A DNA stretch of 64,000 bases from Okapia johnstoni (Eukaryota > Chordata > Mammalia > Artiodactyla > Giraffidae): contig CM044310.1 in assembly GCA_024291935.2 (NCBI GenBank), positions 84,752,713 to 84,816,712 of the forward strand, written 5' to 3'. The notes under the pieces were generated by a model. That model worked only from the letters and a program-made list of their open reading frames with translations. It was not told where the DNA came from and searched no databases. The first letter of the stretch is position 1. Each line of letters begins with the position of its first letter. The translations under genes and the position numbers were made by a program. Shown piece by piece: positions 34,102 through 45,076 of this stretch.

Positions 34102-34199
34102 CTTCTTGGCAGCCAGTAATAACTACAGCACTTTTCTTCACTACAAAAAAGGTACCCCCAACAGTTTTTTTAAGGATTAAATAAGACAACTTGTACACC

Positions 34200-34621
34200 T
34201 TACATATTTATGGTAGAAGCAAGAACTGGTACAGCCCTTTAGAGGACAATTTGATGATAATTTCTCAAATTTTATATACTTTTACCTTTTTGCCCAGCAA
34301 TCCTACTTCAGGGATTTATTCTACATTCATCCTTGTATATATGTGAAATGCCACATGTATAAGATATTCATTTTAATACTGCTTTTAGCTATAAAATCTA
34401 GAAACAAACCAAATGTTCATCAGTAGAAAACTAATTAAATTCTGGCACCTCTATACAATGCAGCTGTGAAAAAGAACCAAGAAGCTACATACTGATATGA
34501 AAAAATCTCCAGTCTGAATTGTTTAGTGAAAAACATAGGATGCAGAACATGTGTATGATTTGCTACCTTTAGATTAAAAGAAAAAAGGAAAATAAGAATA
34601 TGTATTCATATTTGCTTAAGG
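34200..34621 (+). mobile_element. Ancient L1 (L1M-type) 3' region
   Basis: 'gcccagcaatcctacttcag', 'gggatttattctacattcat', 'gaaacaaaccaaatgttcat' and 'cagtagaaaactaattaaat' are old L1M ORF2/3'-UTR landmarks in order. Confidence 0.72.
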
Positions 34622-34800
34622 AAAGTGTGTGCAATGCAGAGGATCAGAGTTTGATCCCTAGGTCGGGAAGATTCCCCTGGAGAAGGAAATGGCAAACCAC
34701 TCCAGTATTCTTGCCTAGAGAATCCCATGAATAGAGGAGCCCGGCAGGCTACAGTCCAAAGGGTTGCAAAGAGCCGGACATGGCTCAGCAACTAACAGTT
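34622..34800 (+). mobile_element. Bov-tA SINE missing its head
   Basis: Starts within the tRNA-like part ('gtgcaatgcagaggatcaga'). The core and BovB tail ('catggctcagcaactaacag') are complete. Confidence 0.88.
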
Positions 34801-35035
34801 CCACTTTTTTTCTTATTTTTTCAACATGCTTACTAGAAAATTTTAAATTGTGAACGTGACTCACTTTTGAGGTTCACACTGAATTCTGGATAATGCTACT
34901 CTATAGCATTAAGTACTGGGATTCATACAAAGGAGAGGCTTCATGTATGCTTGTTAAGGGAAAAAGAGAATAAATATCCTGTGACAAGTCTGACATGTGA
35001 CAAGATCCTGGAGAAGACTTAGGCTGCTCAAACTG

Positions 35036-35175
35036 CTTCTTTACTTTTTTATCTTTTGTTGAAATATAGCCAATTTACAATGTTGAGTTAGTTTCAGGTG
35101 AACAGTAAAGTGATTCCATTATACATATCTCTATATATGTATATACACACACACACATATATATATATGTATAAA
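35036..35175 (-). mobile_element. L1 3'-end fragment with short AC/AT repeat
   Basis: 'ttttgttgaaatatagccaa', 'tttacaatgttgagttagtt', 'tcaggtgaacagtaaagtga', then an (AC)(AT) run at 35145-35168. Confidence 0.8.
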
Positions 35176-35577
35176 TCAAACTAGTTCTTTAGATTGAAAG
35201 CAAGAAAGCAGAAGAAACTCTCCTCCTTGTCAGGGCTACCACCTATTATTATGGGCACAGGCATTTAAACTGAACAAATTTAAATATTCTCTCGATTATA
35301 ATCGGTTATTAATCAGTATGAAGATGATGTGTTTGCTTCCTACACTGAACGTTTGGAGTTTTTCAAGCACAGCAGCCTGTAGAAAATGTTCTCCTTCCTC
35401 TAGAGGTCTGCAAAAGCAAAAGATGCTTACAGAGTCCCATTCAGAAATACATTTGATTTTTTGGTTCAGAAAATGAATCCCTGTCCTAAATCTCCCAAAT
35501 ACCACATGCATCACTGCATCTGAAGTGGAGCAATGAACAAGAAACAACACTGGCTTTGAATTCAAATTTGGGCTCTG
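35176..35577. other. Unassigned stretch
   Basis: No named repeat or gene. A 133-codon minus frame (35697-35296) crosses it and the LTR edge but has low-complexity repeats and no recognisable domain. Confidence 0.3.
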
Positions 35578-35581
35578 TGTT

Positions 35582-35623
35582 AGTTTTCTAGGACTCTGTG
35601 ACAGTTTCCTAGGGCTCTGTGAC
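35582..35623. repeat. 21-bp tandem duplication
   Basis: Two units, 35582-35602 and 35603-35623 ('ttctaggactctgtgac' versus 'tcctagggctctgtgac'), are identical at 19 of 21 positions. Confidence 0.9.
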
Positions 35624-35820
35624 AGAGTATCACAAAATGTTTGACTTAAACAACAGAAATTGACTGTCTCATAGTTCTGGAGCCTGGAAATCAACAACCA
35701 AGAGTCATCAGGGTTGGCTCCATCTGAGAGCTGAGAGGGAAGGGTCTTTCCAATTCTTCCTCCTGAACATGTAGGTGGCCATCCTCTCCCTGGCTCTCTC
35801 CTTTCTAATATTTATTTTTA

Positions 35821-36067
35821 TTTATTTGGGGCTTCCCAGGTGGCACTAGTGGTAAAGAACCTGTCTGCCAATGCAGGAGATGTAAGAGACACGAGTTCAA
35901 TCCCTGGGTTTCCAGAAGATCCTCTGGAGGAAGGCATGGCAACCCACTCCAGTACTGTTGCCTGGAGAACCCCACGGACTGAGGACATTGGCTGGCTATA
36001 GTCCATGGGGTCACAGAGAGTCAGACACAACTGAAGCGACTTAGTATGCACACTTTCGTTTATTTGG
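35821..36067 (+). mobile_element. Bov-tA SINE inserted in a CHR SINE, 9-bp target duplication
   Basis: Body 35830-36058. 'tttatttgg' at 35821-35829 and 36059-36067 is the duplicated A/T-rich tail-to-body junction of the host CHR SINE. Confidence 0.9.
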
Positions 36068-36212
36068 CTGCTCCGGGTCTTAGTTGTGGCACTCCGAGAT
36101 CTTCAATCTTCACTGCAGCATGTGGGATCTAGTTCCCTGACCAGGAATCAAACCTCAGTCCCCTCCATTGGGAGCGTGGAGTCTTAACCACTAAACCACC
36201 AGGGAAGTCCCT
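36066..36212 (-). mobile_element. CHR-2-type SINE body, host of the Bov-tA
   Basis: 'ggctgctccgggtcttagtt', 'gcatgtgggatctagttccc', 'tgaccaggaatcaaacctca' and 'aaccaccagggaagtccc'. Its T-rich (tail) side lies left of the Bov-tA at 35795-35820. Confidence 0.87.
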
Positions 36213-36419
36213 TCTCCCTCTGTCTCTTTGCACTGCCTTCCCTCTATGTGCTTGTCCATCTCCAAATTTCCCCTTTATATAAGGTTTGGACTAGGATCCA
36301 TGCTAATGACTTCATTTTAATGTGATTACCTCTGTAAAAACCCTATCTCAAATAAGGTCACATTGCAAAGTCTTGGGCATTAGAACTTCCCTGTTAGAAT
36401 GGGGCAGGAGGTTCTGCCC

Positions 36420-36530
36420 TTACATGGTGACCTTCACTAAACTCCCCTGAACCTCAGTTTCTTTATCTTGTACCTGGCAAACTTGCACTGAGAATGGAAG
36501 ATTACATATATAAAACCAGTAAGCTAAGCT
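36420..36530 (+). mobile_element. MIR SINE fragment
   Basis: 'cccctgaacctcagtttctt' and 'tatcttgtacctggcaaact'. Short and diverged. Confidence 0.5.
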
Positions 36531-36570
36531 GGTAGCCCTGGCACTGGTGGCAGTCATCTTTGCCTTTACT

Positions 36571-36819
36571 TGGGGCAAATAAAGGCTTCCCAGGTGGCTC
36601 AATGGTAAAGAACTCGCCTGCTAATGCAGGAGCCACAGGAGATGCAGGTTCAAACCCTGGGTCGGGAAGATCCCCTGGAGGAACAAATGGCAACCCACTC
36701 TAGTATTCTTGCCTGGAGAATCCTATGGACAGAAGAGCCTAGTGGGGCTACAGTCCATGGGGTTACAAAGAGTCAGATATGACTGAGAAACTATGCATGC
36801 AAGCATGGGGCAAATAAAG
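36571..36819 (+). mobile_element. Bov-tA SINE with perfect 14-bp target duplication
   Basis: Body 36585-36805. 'tggggcaaataaag' is at 36571-36584 and 36806-36819. A complete copy. Confidence 0.95.
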
Positions 36820-37458
36820 CCCTCATTTGAAAATAAAGCCAACACCAAGGAAACCAAGATGGGGAGGGAGAGAGGTCCTGGTGATGATGAGCGCCTGGAT
36901 CCAGACATGGCTGAGGTCAGTAACTCCCTAGAATTTTCAGATATGTGAGCAAATATATTTCCTTTTGGTTTAAAAAAAAATGAAAAAAAAATTAAAATGT
37001 CCCCAGGGCCTATGACATAGTCAGCCTTTATGAAATGATATATATTTTTCATGGTGGGCACAAGAGTATTGCTACTGGGCCCTACAGAGAGGCTATCAGA
37101 GAGTGCCTTGTAATAACTAGACTGTGTTCCTAAACTTTTAAAGACAAGCTCATCATCTGTAGTGTGGGTAGACAAAGACTCCAGTGATATTTGTATGTTT
37201 CAGAAACCCTAAAGAGGCTCCAAACATTTGCCTGCAAAAGAAGATATTTGTTACTATTCTGCACCTTTTCTCTTTCTTTGAAGCACCCTCTCAGAGATTC
37301 AGAAACATGACCTCTAACCTCCCATTCCTACTCAAAAGTTATTTATTTCCATCTCTCATGGACCCTAACAAATTATCTGCCTGCTTCACAGCATGCCCTT
37401 TCATAAACATTCTCCTTTCAAATTTTCACACATACTTTAAAAAAAAAATTAAAAACCC
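36820..37458. other. Unassigned stretch
   Basis: A-runs near 36971-36990 and 37440-37448. No gene or named repeat. The chance frames on both strands carry no domain. Confidence 0.3.
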
Positions 37459-37730
37459 TTACAAAGGACTTCCCTGATGGTTAGGAATCCAGCTGCCAAT
37501 GCCAGGGACAAGAGTTCCATCCCTAGTCCAAGAAGATTCCACATGCCTCTGGGCAGCTAAACCCCACAGCAGCAACTACTGAAGCCCATGAGCCCTAGAG
37601 CCTATGCTCCACAATAAGAGAAGCCACTACAATGAGAACCGCGAGCTCGGCAACAAGAGAAAGCCACTTGCAGCAACAAAGACCCAGTACAGCCAAAAAT
37701 TAAATAAATAAATTTTTAAAATTTACAAAG
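37459..37730 (+). mobile_element. CHR-1-type SINE with 8-bp target duplication
   Basis: Body 37467-37722, flanked by 'ttacaaag' at 37459-37466 and 37723-37730. 'gacttccctgatggttagga' head, 'acaataagagaagccactac' middle. Confidence 0.9.
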
Positions 37731-37803
37731 TAACAATCATGTCCATTTTATGGGTACAGAAAGAGCCCAGATTACAGAGTAGAACTAGGATTTGATGTCA
37801 TGT

Positions 37804-38335
37804 CTTTCTGATGACCTCGACAACATATTAAAAAGCAGAGACATTACTTTGCCAACAAAGGTCAATCTAGTCAAAGCTATGGTTTTTCCAATAGTCATGT
37901 ATGGATGTGACAGTTGGACTATAAACAAAGCTGAGTGCTGAAGAATTGATACTTTTGAACTGTGGTGTTGGAGAAGACTCTTGAGAGTCCCTTGGACTGC
38001 AAGGAGATCCAACCAGTCCATCCTAAAGGAAATTAGTCCTGAATAGTCATTGGAAGGATTGGTGCTGAAGCTGAAACTCCAATACTTTGGCCACCTGATG
38101 CACAGAATTGACTCACTGGAAAAGACCCTGATGCTAGGAAAGATTGAAGGTGGGAGGAGAAGGGGACGATAGAGGATGAGATGCTTGGATGGCATCACCA
38201 ACTCAATGGACATGAGTTTGAGTAAGCTCCGGGAGTTGGTGATGGACAGGGAAGCCTGGCATACTGCAGTCTGTGGGGTCGCAAAGAGTCAGACACTACT
38301 GAGCGATTGAACTGACTGACTGACTTTCTGAAGAC
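37804..38335 (+). mobile_element. 5'-truncated BovB LINE with 12-bp target duplication
   Basis: The body is about 37816-38323. It starts inside the region after the reverse transcriptase ('acatattaaaaagcagagac') and runs to the BovB 3' end ('agtcagacactactgagcga' then TGAC repeats). 'ctttctgatgac' (37804-37815) and 'ctttctgaagac' (38324-38335) match at 11 of 12. An early stop and frameshifts make it non-coding. It sits in a decayed MIR (37735-37803). Confidence 0.9.
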
Positions 38336-38639
38336 AAAGATCATCTCATTTAACTAACCTTCTGGTTGATGGCCTTGCCCTGCCTCTCTTACAGTGAAAC
38401 CTGGTCCTGAATATTTGAAGCATTCTGAAAACAACCTGTACAAATATAAAATCTTATACAAATGCAAGAGACCCATGTAAGACCACAAATCAACTTCTCA
38501 GATTGTTATGTGGCAACCCCTGTTTGAACTGGTGACTCTTAAAATCTCTCGCGGGAGTGAAACTCCATGACTCCATAGCCATAAAATGTATAGCTATAAA
38601 GAAAAATCCCATAAACTATTAAAACTCTGTCTTGCCTAG

Positions 38640-39060
38640 GATGCTTTCGATTGCAAGCAACAATATCTTCAGCCATAGAAGGGATTTATTGGCATCTGTA
38701 ATGAAAGACCTAGATGTAGATTCAGGAAAGCCTTATATCCTAGAGCTTAACAATGTCACCAAGTTCTGATTTCCTCCTGTCTCTCAGTTCTGCCTTCTTC
38801 ACTTGAACTACATCTTAAGACTGCCTTCCTTTTGAGGACCCCAAGTGGCTGCCAGCCTGCTTCTTCATTCATAGCCAAAAGAAAAAAGGAGTCTTCCCAG
38901 GATCCCCTGGAATGGTCCTTCTGATTGGATGGCCTTGGGTCACACGTCCACCACCTCTGAACCAATCACTGTGTCAGAGGATGAAACCCAGGGATTGGTT
39001 CAGTGGATCACACTTGACTCCTGGAGCCTGAGAGGAAGTCTTCTACCTCAAAATGAGAGT
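38640..39060. repeat. Probable old interspersed repeat, class unclear
   Basis: 'gcttttcgattgcaagcaac'-type start, 'agggatttattggcatctgt', 'ctccttctgattggatggcc'-type middle and 'gaaccaatcactgtgtcaga'. These phrases recur in mammalian genomes in this order, but I cannot name the family. Confidence 0.4.
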
Positions 39061-39389
39061 GATTCCCAAATAGAAATTAGGAGCTAGGAGAAAGCAAGAA
39101 GGAAAAGATGCTAGAAAAGCATTCAATATATGTTCATTGTGAAGCCTTTTTAGCCTTTCCTATCCCATAATGTCTGATTTGGCAAGTGGTTTGGAGCTTC
39201 CATAACACTCTGATCAAGTCCCTAATTAGCTGGATTGCAGCAGATTTTCTTGTCCATATTTCTGCTCACTGAGCACATCAGTCCTCCACTTACTCATTTT
39301 ATGATTCAGATTAGTAAGACCCTTTCAATAGCTTAAATCTCTCCACTGAGCAAGCTTGTCTGTTATCTGGAAATATATGGCCACATGAA
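39061..39389. other. Unassigned stretch
   Basis: No repeat or gene recognised. Confidence 0.3.
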
Positions 39390-39690
39390 TTTATTCAAAA
39401 CACAACATTTTCTCATTATAATGAGACATGATTATTAATGGCAGAGTGCCCATCAGAAATGAAACTAATCTTTCATTTTGTTCAAAATAAATGTGCTCTA
39501 AAAAGTACAGAGATGGTAAAATTAATTTGAGAGTAATCAATTCCTGCATTTTAAATGAACGTAATTATGTAATCATTAAATTATTTAATGGGCTTCATTA
39601 GGCTTATTTCTGGCTTGGGTGTCGCATTTTTTTCTTCCAATTAGCTCAAGTGCTAAAATTAATTTTTTATTGCTGTTAAGAGTACCAGTC
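39390..39690. promoter_or_regulatory. Candidate conserved non-coding element, TAAT-rich
   Basis: A 300-bp repeat-free block with many TAAT/ATTA cores: 'cattataatgag', 'gattattaatgg', 'aaaattaatttgagagtaat', 'acgtaattatgtaatcatta', 'ttaatgggcttcattagg', 'ttccaattagctc' and 'aaaattaattt'. This is the look of homeodomain-bound enhancers, but composition alone cannot prove function. Confidence 0.3.
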
Positions 39691-39985
39691 CCAGTCAGAA
39701 GGATAGCTGGGGTCTACCCAGCCATACCTAGAGGTTAAGCTGAGCCATCTTTCCTCTAACAATAGGATTCTTCGTGTCAGTACAAATAAAGCCAATCAAG
39801 ATGTGAAGAAATAGTCCAGGCAGATTCACTGCAAATACCAGACTACTTCCAACCAGACAGGATACTGTCAGATTCAACTTGGGTGTTCCATAGAAATCTT
39901 GCAAAAGAGAAGTCTCCCAGAGGAAACCTGTGTGGCAACCCTTGTCAATGCTGTATTAGCACCTAGAATGGGTGTGAGCACCGTC
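39691..39985. other. Unassigned stretch
   Basis: No repeat or gene recognised. Confidence 0.3.
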
Positions 39986-40199
39986 TGAAAGTGAAGTGAA
40001 AGTGTTAGTCACTCAGTCATGTCTGACTCTTTGCGATCACATGGACTGCTACCAGGCTCCTCTGTCCATGGGATGCTCCAGGAAAGAATACTGGAGTGGG
40101 CTGCCATTCCCTTCTCCAGGGCATCTTCCAACCCAGGGATCGAATTTGGGTCTCCCATATTGCAGGTGGATTCTTTACCATCTGAGCACCAGGGAAACC
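39986..40199 (-). mobile_element. Bov-tA SINE
   Basis: 'gaaagtgaagtgaaagtgtt' linker, 'agtcactcagtcatgtctga', core, and 'ctgagcaccagggaaaccc'. Confidence 0.92.
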
Positions 40200-40255
40200 C
40201 TGGAACAGGACAAACTTAGACATCTCACAGACCTGTGTCCACACCACAATTTTAC

Positions 40256-40415
40256 GGGACTGCTCTGGTGGTCCAGTGGCTGAGACCCTGATCTCCCAAT
40301 GCAGGGGGCCTGGGTTCGATTCTGGTCAGGGAACTAGATCCCATGCTGCAAAGAAGGTCAAAGATTTTGAGGGCTGCTACTAAGACCCAGGGCAGCAAAT
40401 AAATAAATAAATTGT
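40256..40415 (+). mobile_element. CHR-2-type SINE
   Basis: 'gggactgctctggtggtcca' head, 'ggcctgggttcgattctggt' B-box region, 'agcaaataaataaataaatt' tail. Confidence 0.87.
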
Positions 40416-40434
40416 TTTAACCCCAAATTTTGCT

Positions 40435-40615
40435 AGTGGAAGGGTATGTGACCCAAAGCAATTTATATAAACTCTATGAACCTCAGTTTCTTCAACTGAA
40501 ATGGGAGCAATGAAGCAACTAATAATTTCTCAGAGCCATTCTTCAGGATTGGCAATAATGTGTATGAAGTGTCTGGCATATAGCATTCACTCAGTATGTG
40601 GTTATTATTCTATCA
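40435..40615 (+). mobile_element. MIR SINE
   Basis: 'gaacctcagtttcttcaact', 'gaaatgggagcaatgaagca' and 'tgtctggcatatagcattca'. Confidence 0.75.
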
Positions 40616-40804
40616 TACATCCACAGATTTAATCTTCATGGATGCTAAGTTTGAGACACAGACTAACTTTTTCGATCTAAACACTATCAATAAATCCTGT
40701 AAATAACAAGAAATCCAAAGTGACAGTGTTAAAAAAAAAAAGACACTCTAAATTATTTTTTTAAAAAAACATTATAGAATAAAGGCATTTACCGTGCCTC
40801 AAAA

Positions 40805-41370
40805 AGAGAGAGGCAATATGGCCTGGGGATTAAGACCATGATATCTGGAGGCAAACTTCCTAGGTTCAAATGAAACAATGAATTCTTAGTTGTATGTCTT
40901 TGAACAAGTTACTCAATCTCTTGAAATCTTGGTATCCTCATCTAGAATTGAGAGTAGGACGTCCCTGTGGTACAGTGGGTAAGAATCTGCCTGCCAATGC
41001 AAGGGACACAGGTTTGATCCTTGGTCTGGGCAGATCTCACATGCCATGGAACAACTAAGACCATGTACCACAACTACTGAGACTGTGCTCTAGAGCGCCA
41101 GAGCCACAGCCACTGAGCCCGCATGCTGCAACTACCGAAGCCAGTGTGCCTAGAGCCGGTGCTCTGCAACAGACGAAGCTACCGTGATGAGAAGCCCGCA
41201 CACCACAACTAGAGAGCAGTTGAAACTAGAGAAAACCTGCTCTGAAACTAGGGAAAACTTGAGCAGCAATGAAGACTCAGCACTACCGGAAAAAAAAAAA
41301 AATGAGAGTAGCAATAGAATTGAGCTATTGTGAGGGTTAATTATATAATGTATAGAAAGTCAAGTGCCTA
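40805..41370 (+). mobile_element. MIR SINE split by a CHR SINE
   Basis: Left: 'gcctggggattaagaccatg' and 'cttggtatcctcatctagaa'. Right: 'gagctattgtgagggttaat' and 'agaaagtcaagtgcctagca'. The halves join when 40958-41302 is removed. Confidence 0.8.
40949..41311 (+). mobile_element. CHR-1-type SINE with 9-bp target duplication
   Basis: Body 40958-41302, with 'tgagagtag' at 40949-40957 and 41303-41311. The long form has an internally duplicated 'actagagaaaacct/actagggaaaactt' segment and a 14-A tail. Confidence 0.92.
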
Positions 41371-41374
41371 GCAC

Positions 41375-43046
41375 CAGTTCAGTCCAGTTCAGTTGCTCAG
41401 TCGTGTCCGATTCTTTGTGACCCCATGAACCGCAGCACGCCAAGCCTCCCTGTCCATCACCAACTCTTGGAGTTTACCCAAACCCGTGTCCATCGACTCG
41501 GTGATGCCATCCAGCCATCTCATCCTCTGTCATCCCCTTCTCCTTCTGCCCCTAGTCCTTCCCAGCATCAAGGTCTTTACCAACGAGTCAACTCTTCACA
41601 TGAGGTGGCCAAAGTATTGGAGTTTCAGCTTCAACATCAGTCCTTCCAATGAACACCCAGGACTGATCTTTCGAATGGACTGGTTGGATCTCCTTGCAGT
41701 CCAAGGGACTCTCAAGAGTCTTCCACAACACCACAGTTCAAAAGCATCAATTCTTCGGTGCTCAGCTTTCTTCACAGTCCAACTTTCACATCCATACGTG
41801 ACTACTGGAAAAACCATAGCCTTGACTAGACAGACCTTTGCTGACAAAGTAATGTCTCTGTTTTTTAATATGCTATCAAGGTTGGTCATAACTTTCCTTT
41901 CAAGGAGTAAGCGTTTTTTTATTTCATGGCTGCAATCACCATCTGCAGTGATCTTAGAGCCCAAAAAAATAAAATCTGGCACTGTTTTCCACTCTTTCCC
42001 CATCTATTTCCCATGAAGTGATGGGACCAGATGCCATGATCTTAGTTTTCTGAACGTTGAGCTTTAAGCCACCTTTTTCACTCTCCTCTTTCACTTTCAT
42101 CAAGAGGATTTTTAGTTCCTCTTCACTTTCTGCCATAAGGGTGGTGTCATCTGCATATCTAAGGTTATTGATATTTCTCCCGGCAATCTTGATTCCCGCT
42201 TGTGCTTCTTCCAGCCCAGCGTTTCTCATGATGTACTCTGCATATAAGTTAAATAAGCAGGGTGACAATATACAGCCTTGACGTACTCCTTTTCCTATTT
42301 GGAACCAGTCTGTGGTTCCATGTCCAGTTCTAACTGTTGCTTCCCGACCTGCATACAGATTTCTCAAGAGACAGGTCAGATGGTCTGGTATTACCACCTC
42401 TTTCAGAATTTTCCACAGTTTATTGTGATCCACACAGTCAAAGGCTTTGGCATAGTCAATAAAGCAGAAATAGATGTTTTTCTGGAACTCTCTTGCTTTT
42501 TCGATGATCCAGCGGATGTTGGCAATTTGATCTCTGGTTCCTCTGCCTTTTCTAAAACCAGCTTGAACATCTGGAAGTTCACAGTTCACAGTATTGCTGA
42601 AGCCTGGCTTGGAGAATTTTAAGCATTACTTTACTAGCGTGTGAGATGAGTACAATTGTGCGGTAGTTTGAGCATTCTTTGGCATTCCTTTCTTTGGGAC
42701 TGAGATGAAAACTGACCTTTTCCAATCCTGTGGCCACTGCTGAGTTTTCCAAATTTTCAGGCATATTGAGGGCAGCACTTTCACAGCATCATCTTTCAGG
42801 ATTTGAAATAGCTCAACTGGAATTCCATCACCTCCACTAGCTTTGTTCGTAGTGATGCTTTCTAAGGCCCACTTGACTTCACATTCCAGGATGTCTGGCT
42901 CTAGGTGAGTGATCACACCATCGTGATTATCTGGGTCGTGAAGATCTTTTTTTGTACAGTTCTTCTGTGTATTCTTGCCACCTCTTCTTAATATCTTCTG
43001 CTTCTGTTAGGTCCATACCATTTCTGTCCTTTATCAAGCCCATATA
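41375..43046 (-). mobile_element. BovB LINE, 5'-truncated, 1.67 kb
   Basis: The 3' end is on the left ('cagttcagttgctcagtcgt'). On the right it breaks off just before the reverse-transcriptase domain ('ccatttctgtcctttatcaa'). The endonuclease and 5' region are missing. BovB is the RTE-type LINE that mobilises Bov-tA and BOV-A2. Confidence 0.95.
41596..42916 (-). pseudogene. BovB reverse-transcriptase remnant with intact YADD
   Basis: In minus-strand order: a pre-RT/RT front frame (42916-42626) with ECEVKWALESITTNKASGGD; a central frame (42589-41954) holding GFRKGRGTRDQIA, FIDYAKAFDCVDH, GVRQGCILSPCLFNLYAEY and the catalytic YADD (codons at 42157-42146); and a C-terminal frame (42003-41596) with CESWTVKKAEHRRIDAF and VPWTARRSNQS. 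Frameshifts near 42600-42640 and 41960-42000 separate the frames. The enzyme would copy BovB and SINE RNA at the nicked target, but with no endonuclease and broken frames this copy is dead. Confidence 0.93.
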
Positions 43047-43189
43047 CTCAATATATATGATCTATTGCTATTATTATTCATTAGCAGCTGTAGTTGTATA
43101 GAAGCATGAGACATGGATAAGACTGTTTTCTAGACTTTAAGAAAAAATATTTCAAAATCAGCCAAAAAGATATATTTGGTCCATTAACC

Positions 43190-43275
43190 TCAAAAACAAA
43201 TTTTATTCATTCATTTAACAAACATTTATTAGTTAATCACTATGTGTCAGACACTGAATTTAGATGTGTAACAGA
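43190..43275 (-). mobile_element. L2 LINE 3' fragment
   Basis: 'attcattcatttaacaaaca' and 'tttattagttaatcactatg'. The usual reverse complement of the L2 3' end. Confidence 0.6.
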
Positions 43276-43772
43276 AGAAATATGGTGAAATTTTTCAAGC
43301 TTATTATTCTAATTTGATCTTTTGAACCAACTGAGTTAGAAAACTTTGCCTAACATCTTCTCTGGAGGAGGAGACAGGAAAATGTCACGGGTATGTCATT
43401 CGGAAAGCTACCTTCGCTGTTCATACATCAGACTGGCCCTCAGGTCACAGAAATGCAAATGAGGAGCTCAGTGTCACAGCCAGCATGGCCTTTCAGAAAC
43501 TTGACATGGCCACACCAGGGACCAAGTGCTCCTGTGTTCCGGAACAAGTTCTTTTTGTTTGTCTTGCCATATTACATCCATTATGGATGTCTAACATTGA
43601 AGGGATTCATCAAAATTTAAATTCGATGCAGACACCTAAGTCTTCTTTCTTCCCCTTTTCTCTCTCTCTCTCTCCTCTTATCTCATCCTCTCTCTTCTTT
43701 CCTTTTTTTTCTATTTTTTTTTCTCTCTTAAGTTAAAAAAAAAACAGAATTTGCTCTCAGATATCAGATGAG
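43276..43772. other. Unassigned, ending in a polypyrimidine tract
   Basis: No gene recognised. 43640-43735 is almost pure C/T: 'tcttctttcttccccttttc', (TC)n and T-runs. Frames crossing it are low complexity. Confidence 0.4.
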
Positions 43773-44015
43773 GGCTTCCCTGATGGGTCCAGTGGTTAAG
43801 GATCTGCCTTCTAGTGCAGGGGACGCAGGCTCGATCCCTGAGGGTAGGGGAAGGAACTAAGATTCCATGTGCCACAAGGTAACTCAGCCCTCGAGCCACA
43901 TGTACTGAGCCCATGCACCACAACTAGAGAGAAGCCCACACAACACAATGAAAGACCCTCCATGTCACAACTAAGACCTGATGCAGCCAAAAATAAGGTT
44001 AATTCATTGGTTTAA
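43773..44015 (+). mobile_element. CHR-1-type SINE
   Basis: 'ggcttccctgatgggtccag' head, 'ccacaactagagagaagccc' middle and 'gcagccaaaaataaggttaa' end. Confidence 0.88.
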
Positions 44016-44075
44016 AAAACAGAACTCTGATGAGTTTTTCTGAATCAAATCCGAAGCAGATCTTGGACAGCTTAC

Positions 44076-44299
44076 TAGCTATCATGTCTCAAAAGGTAAA
44101 GAATCCACCTGCAATGTAGCAGACCCGGGTTCCATCCCTGGATCAGGAAGATCCCCTGGAGAAGGGAATGCCTACCCACTCCAGTGTTCTTGCCTGGAGA
44201 ATTTCATGGACAGAGGAGCCTGGTAGACTACAGTCCATGGAGTCTCAAAGAGTCAGACACGACTTAGCGACTAATACTTTAACATTTAGCCATCATGTC
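44076..44299 (+). mobile_element. Bov-tA SINE with 13-bp target duplication
   Basis: Body 44089-44286. 'tagctatcatgtc' (44076-44088) and 'tagccatcatgtc' (44287-44299) differ at one position. The head is slightly truncated. Confidence 0.92.
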
Positions 44300-45076
44300 A
44301 GGAGAAAAAGGTAGCCAACAGACATTGTCTAATTCTAACTAAGCCTGCACTGGGGCTCTTGTGATCTCTGATTTAGCAGAAGAAAATCTAACATTGTGTC
44401 CTGTTGACCTGGGTTCCCAACAGTCACAATTCCCAACATTAATTAAATAAACAGGCAAAGCAGGACCATGATGAAGTTCCGGTTTTCTGACTTTTCAGGG
44501 GCTCCAACCTTGCTTAATGTGAAAAGTTTGCTCAAAGAATATTAGGACAGGCTTTTACAGCTGCCAGCTAGAATCATAAGAAATCCTCCTAAATCAACAG
44601 CTGGACCCAGGACTGAGTAAGGATACAGAGCAAGTGACATCTATAAAGGTACAAAACTTGCTAGGTTCATGCATTGAAGGGGAACATCTTTAAACTACAT
44701 ATCTTAACCCAAGCTGCCTATCTGCAATTCACTTCGAACATTCATCAAACTAATTAACAGCCCCTAGATTTGCCAATAAAGAATCCATTTTTTTATACCA
44801 ATGTGCTAATTAGCAAATCCATTGCTGGTGATCCCTAAAGGATGGAAGAGGACTTGTAGTAGCCCCTTCCAGAGCCTGACTCCTTCAGTAGCTATTCACC
44901 CAAGTCTGTGCACACTGATGGTGTTACCCGACCACCAGGCAAGTTCCCCGGCACATGCCTGCCATCCCATTAATAGTGCTAAAGCATTTATTTTATTTTT
45001 TTCAAAGATTTTTTTTTATGTGGGTCATTTTTAAAGTCTCTATTAGATTTGTCACAATATTGCTTCTGTTTTTAAG
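44300..45076. other. Unassigned, mostly repeat-free
   Basis: No gene. The part at 44690-44830 ('cagcccctagatttgccaat', 'ccaatgtgctaattagcaaa') is AT-rich and could be conserved non-coding sequence, but I cannot test it. Confidence 0.35.

Larger units (their letters stand above)
35578..36415 (-). mobile_element. MaLR-type LTR (MLT1-like) with nested SINEs
   Basis: Left: 'ttaaacaacagaaattgact' and 'catagttctggagcctggaa'. Right: 'atgctaatgacttcatttta', 'acctctgtaaaaaccctatc' and 'tcaaataaggtcacattgca'. These are typical of an MLT1-family LTR in reverse. A CHR SINE entered it, and a Bov-tA then entered the CHR tail. Confidence 0.68.

Noticed and set aside
41486..42016. 176-codon open frame on the plus strand
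   Set aside because: It is exactly antisense to the BovB C-terminal region; its length comes from the codon structure of the sense strand.
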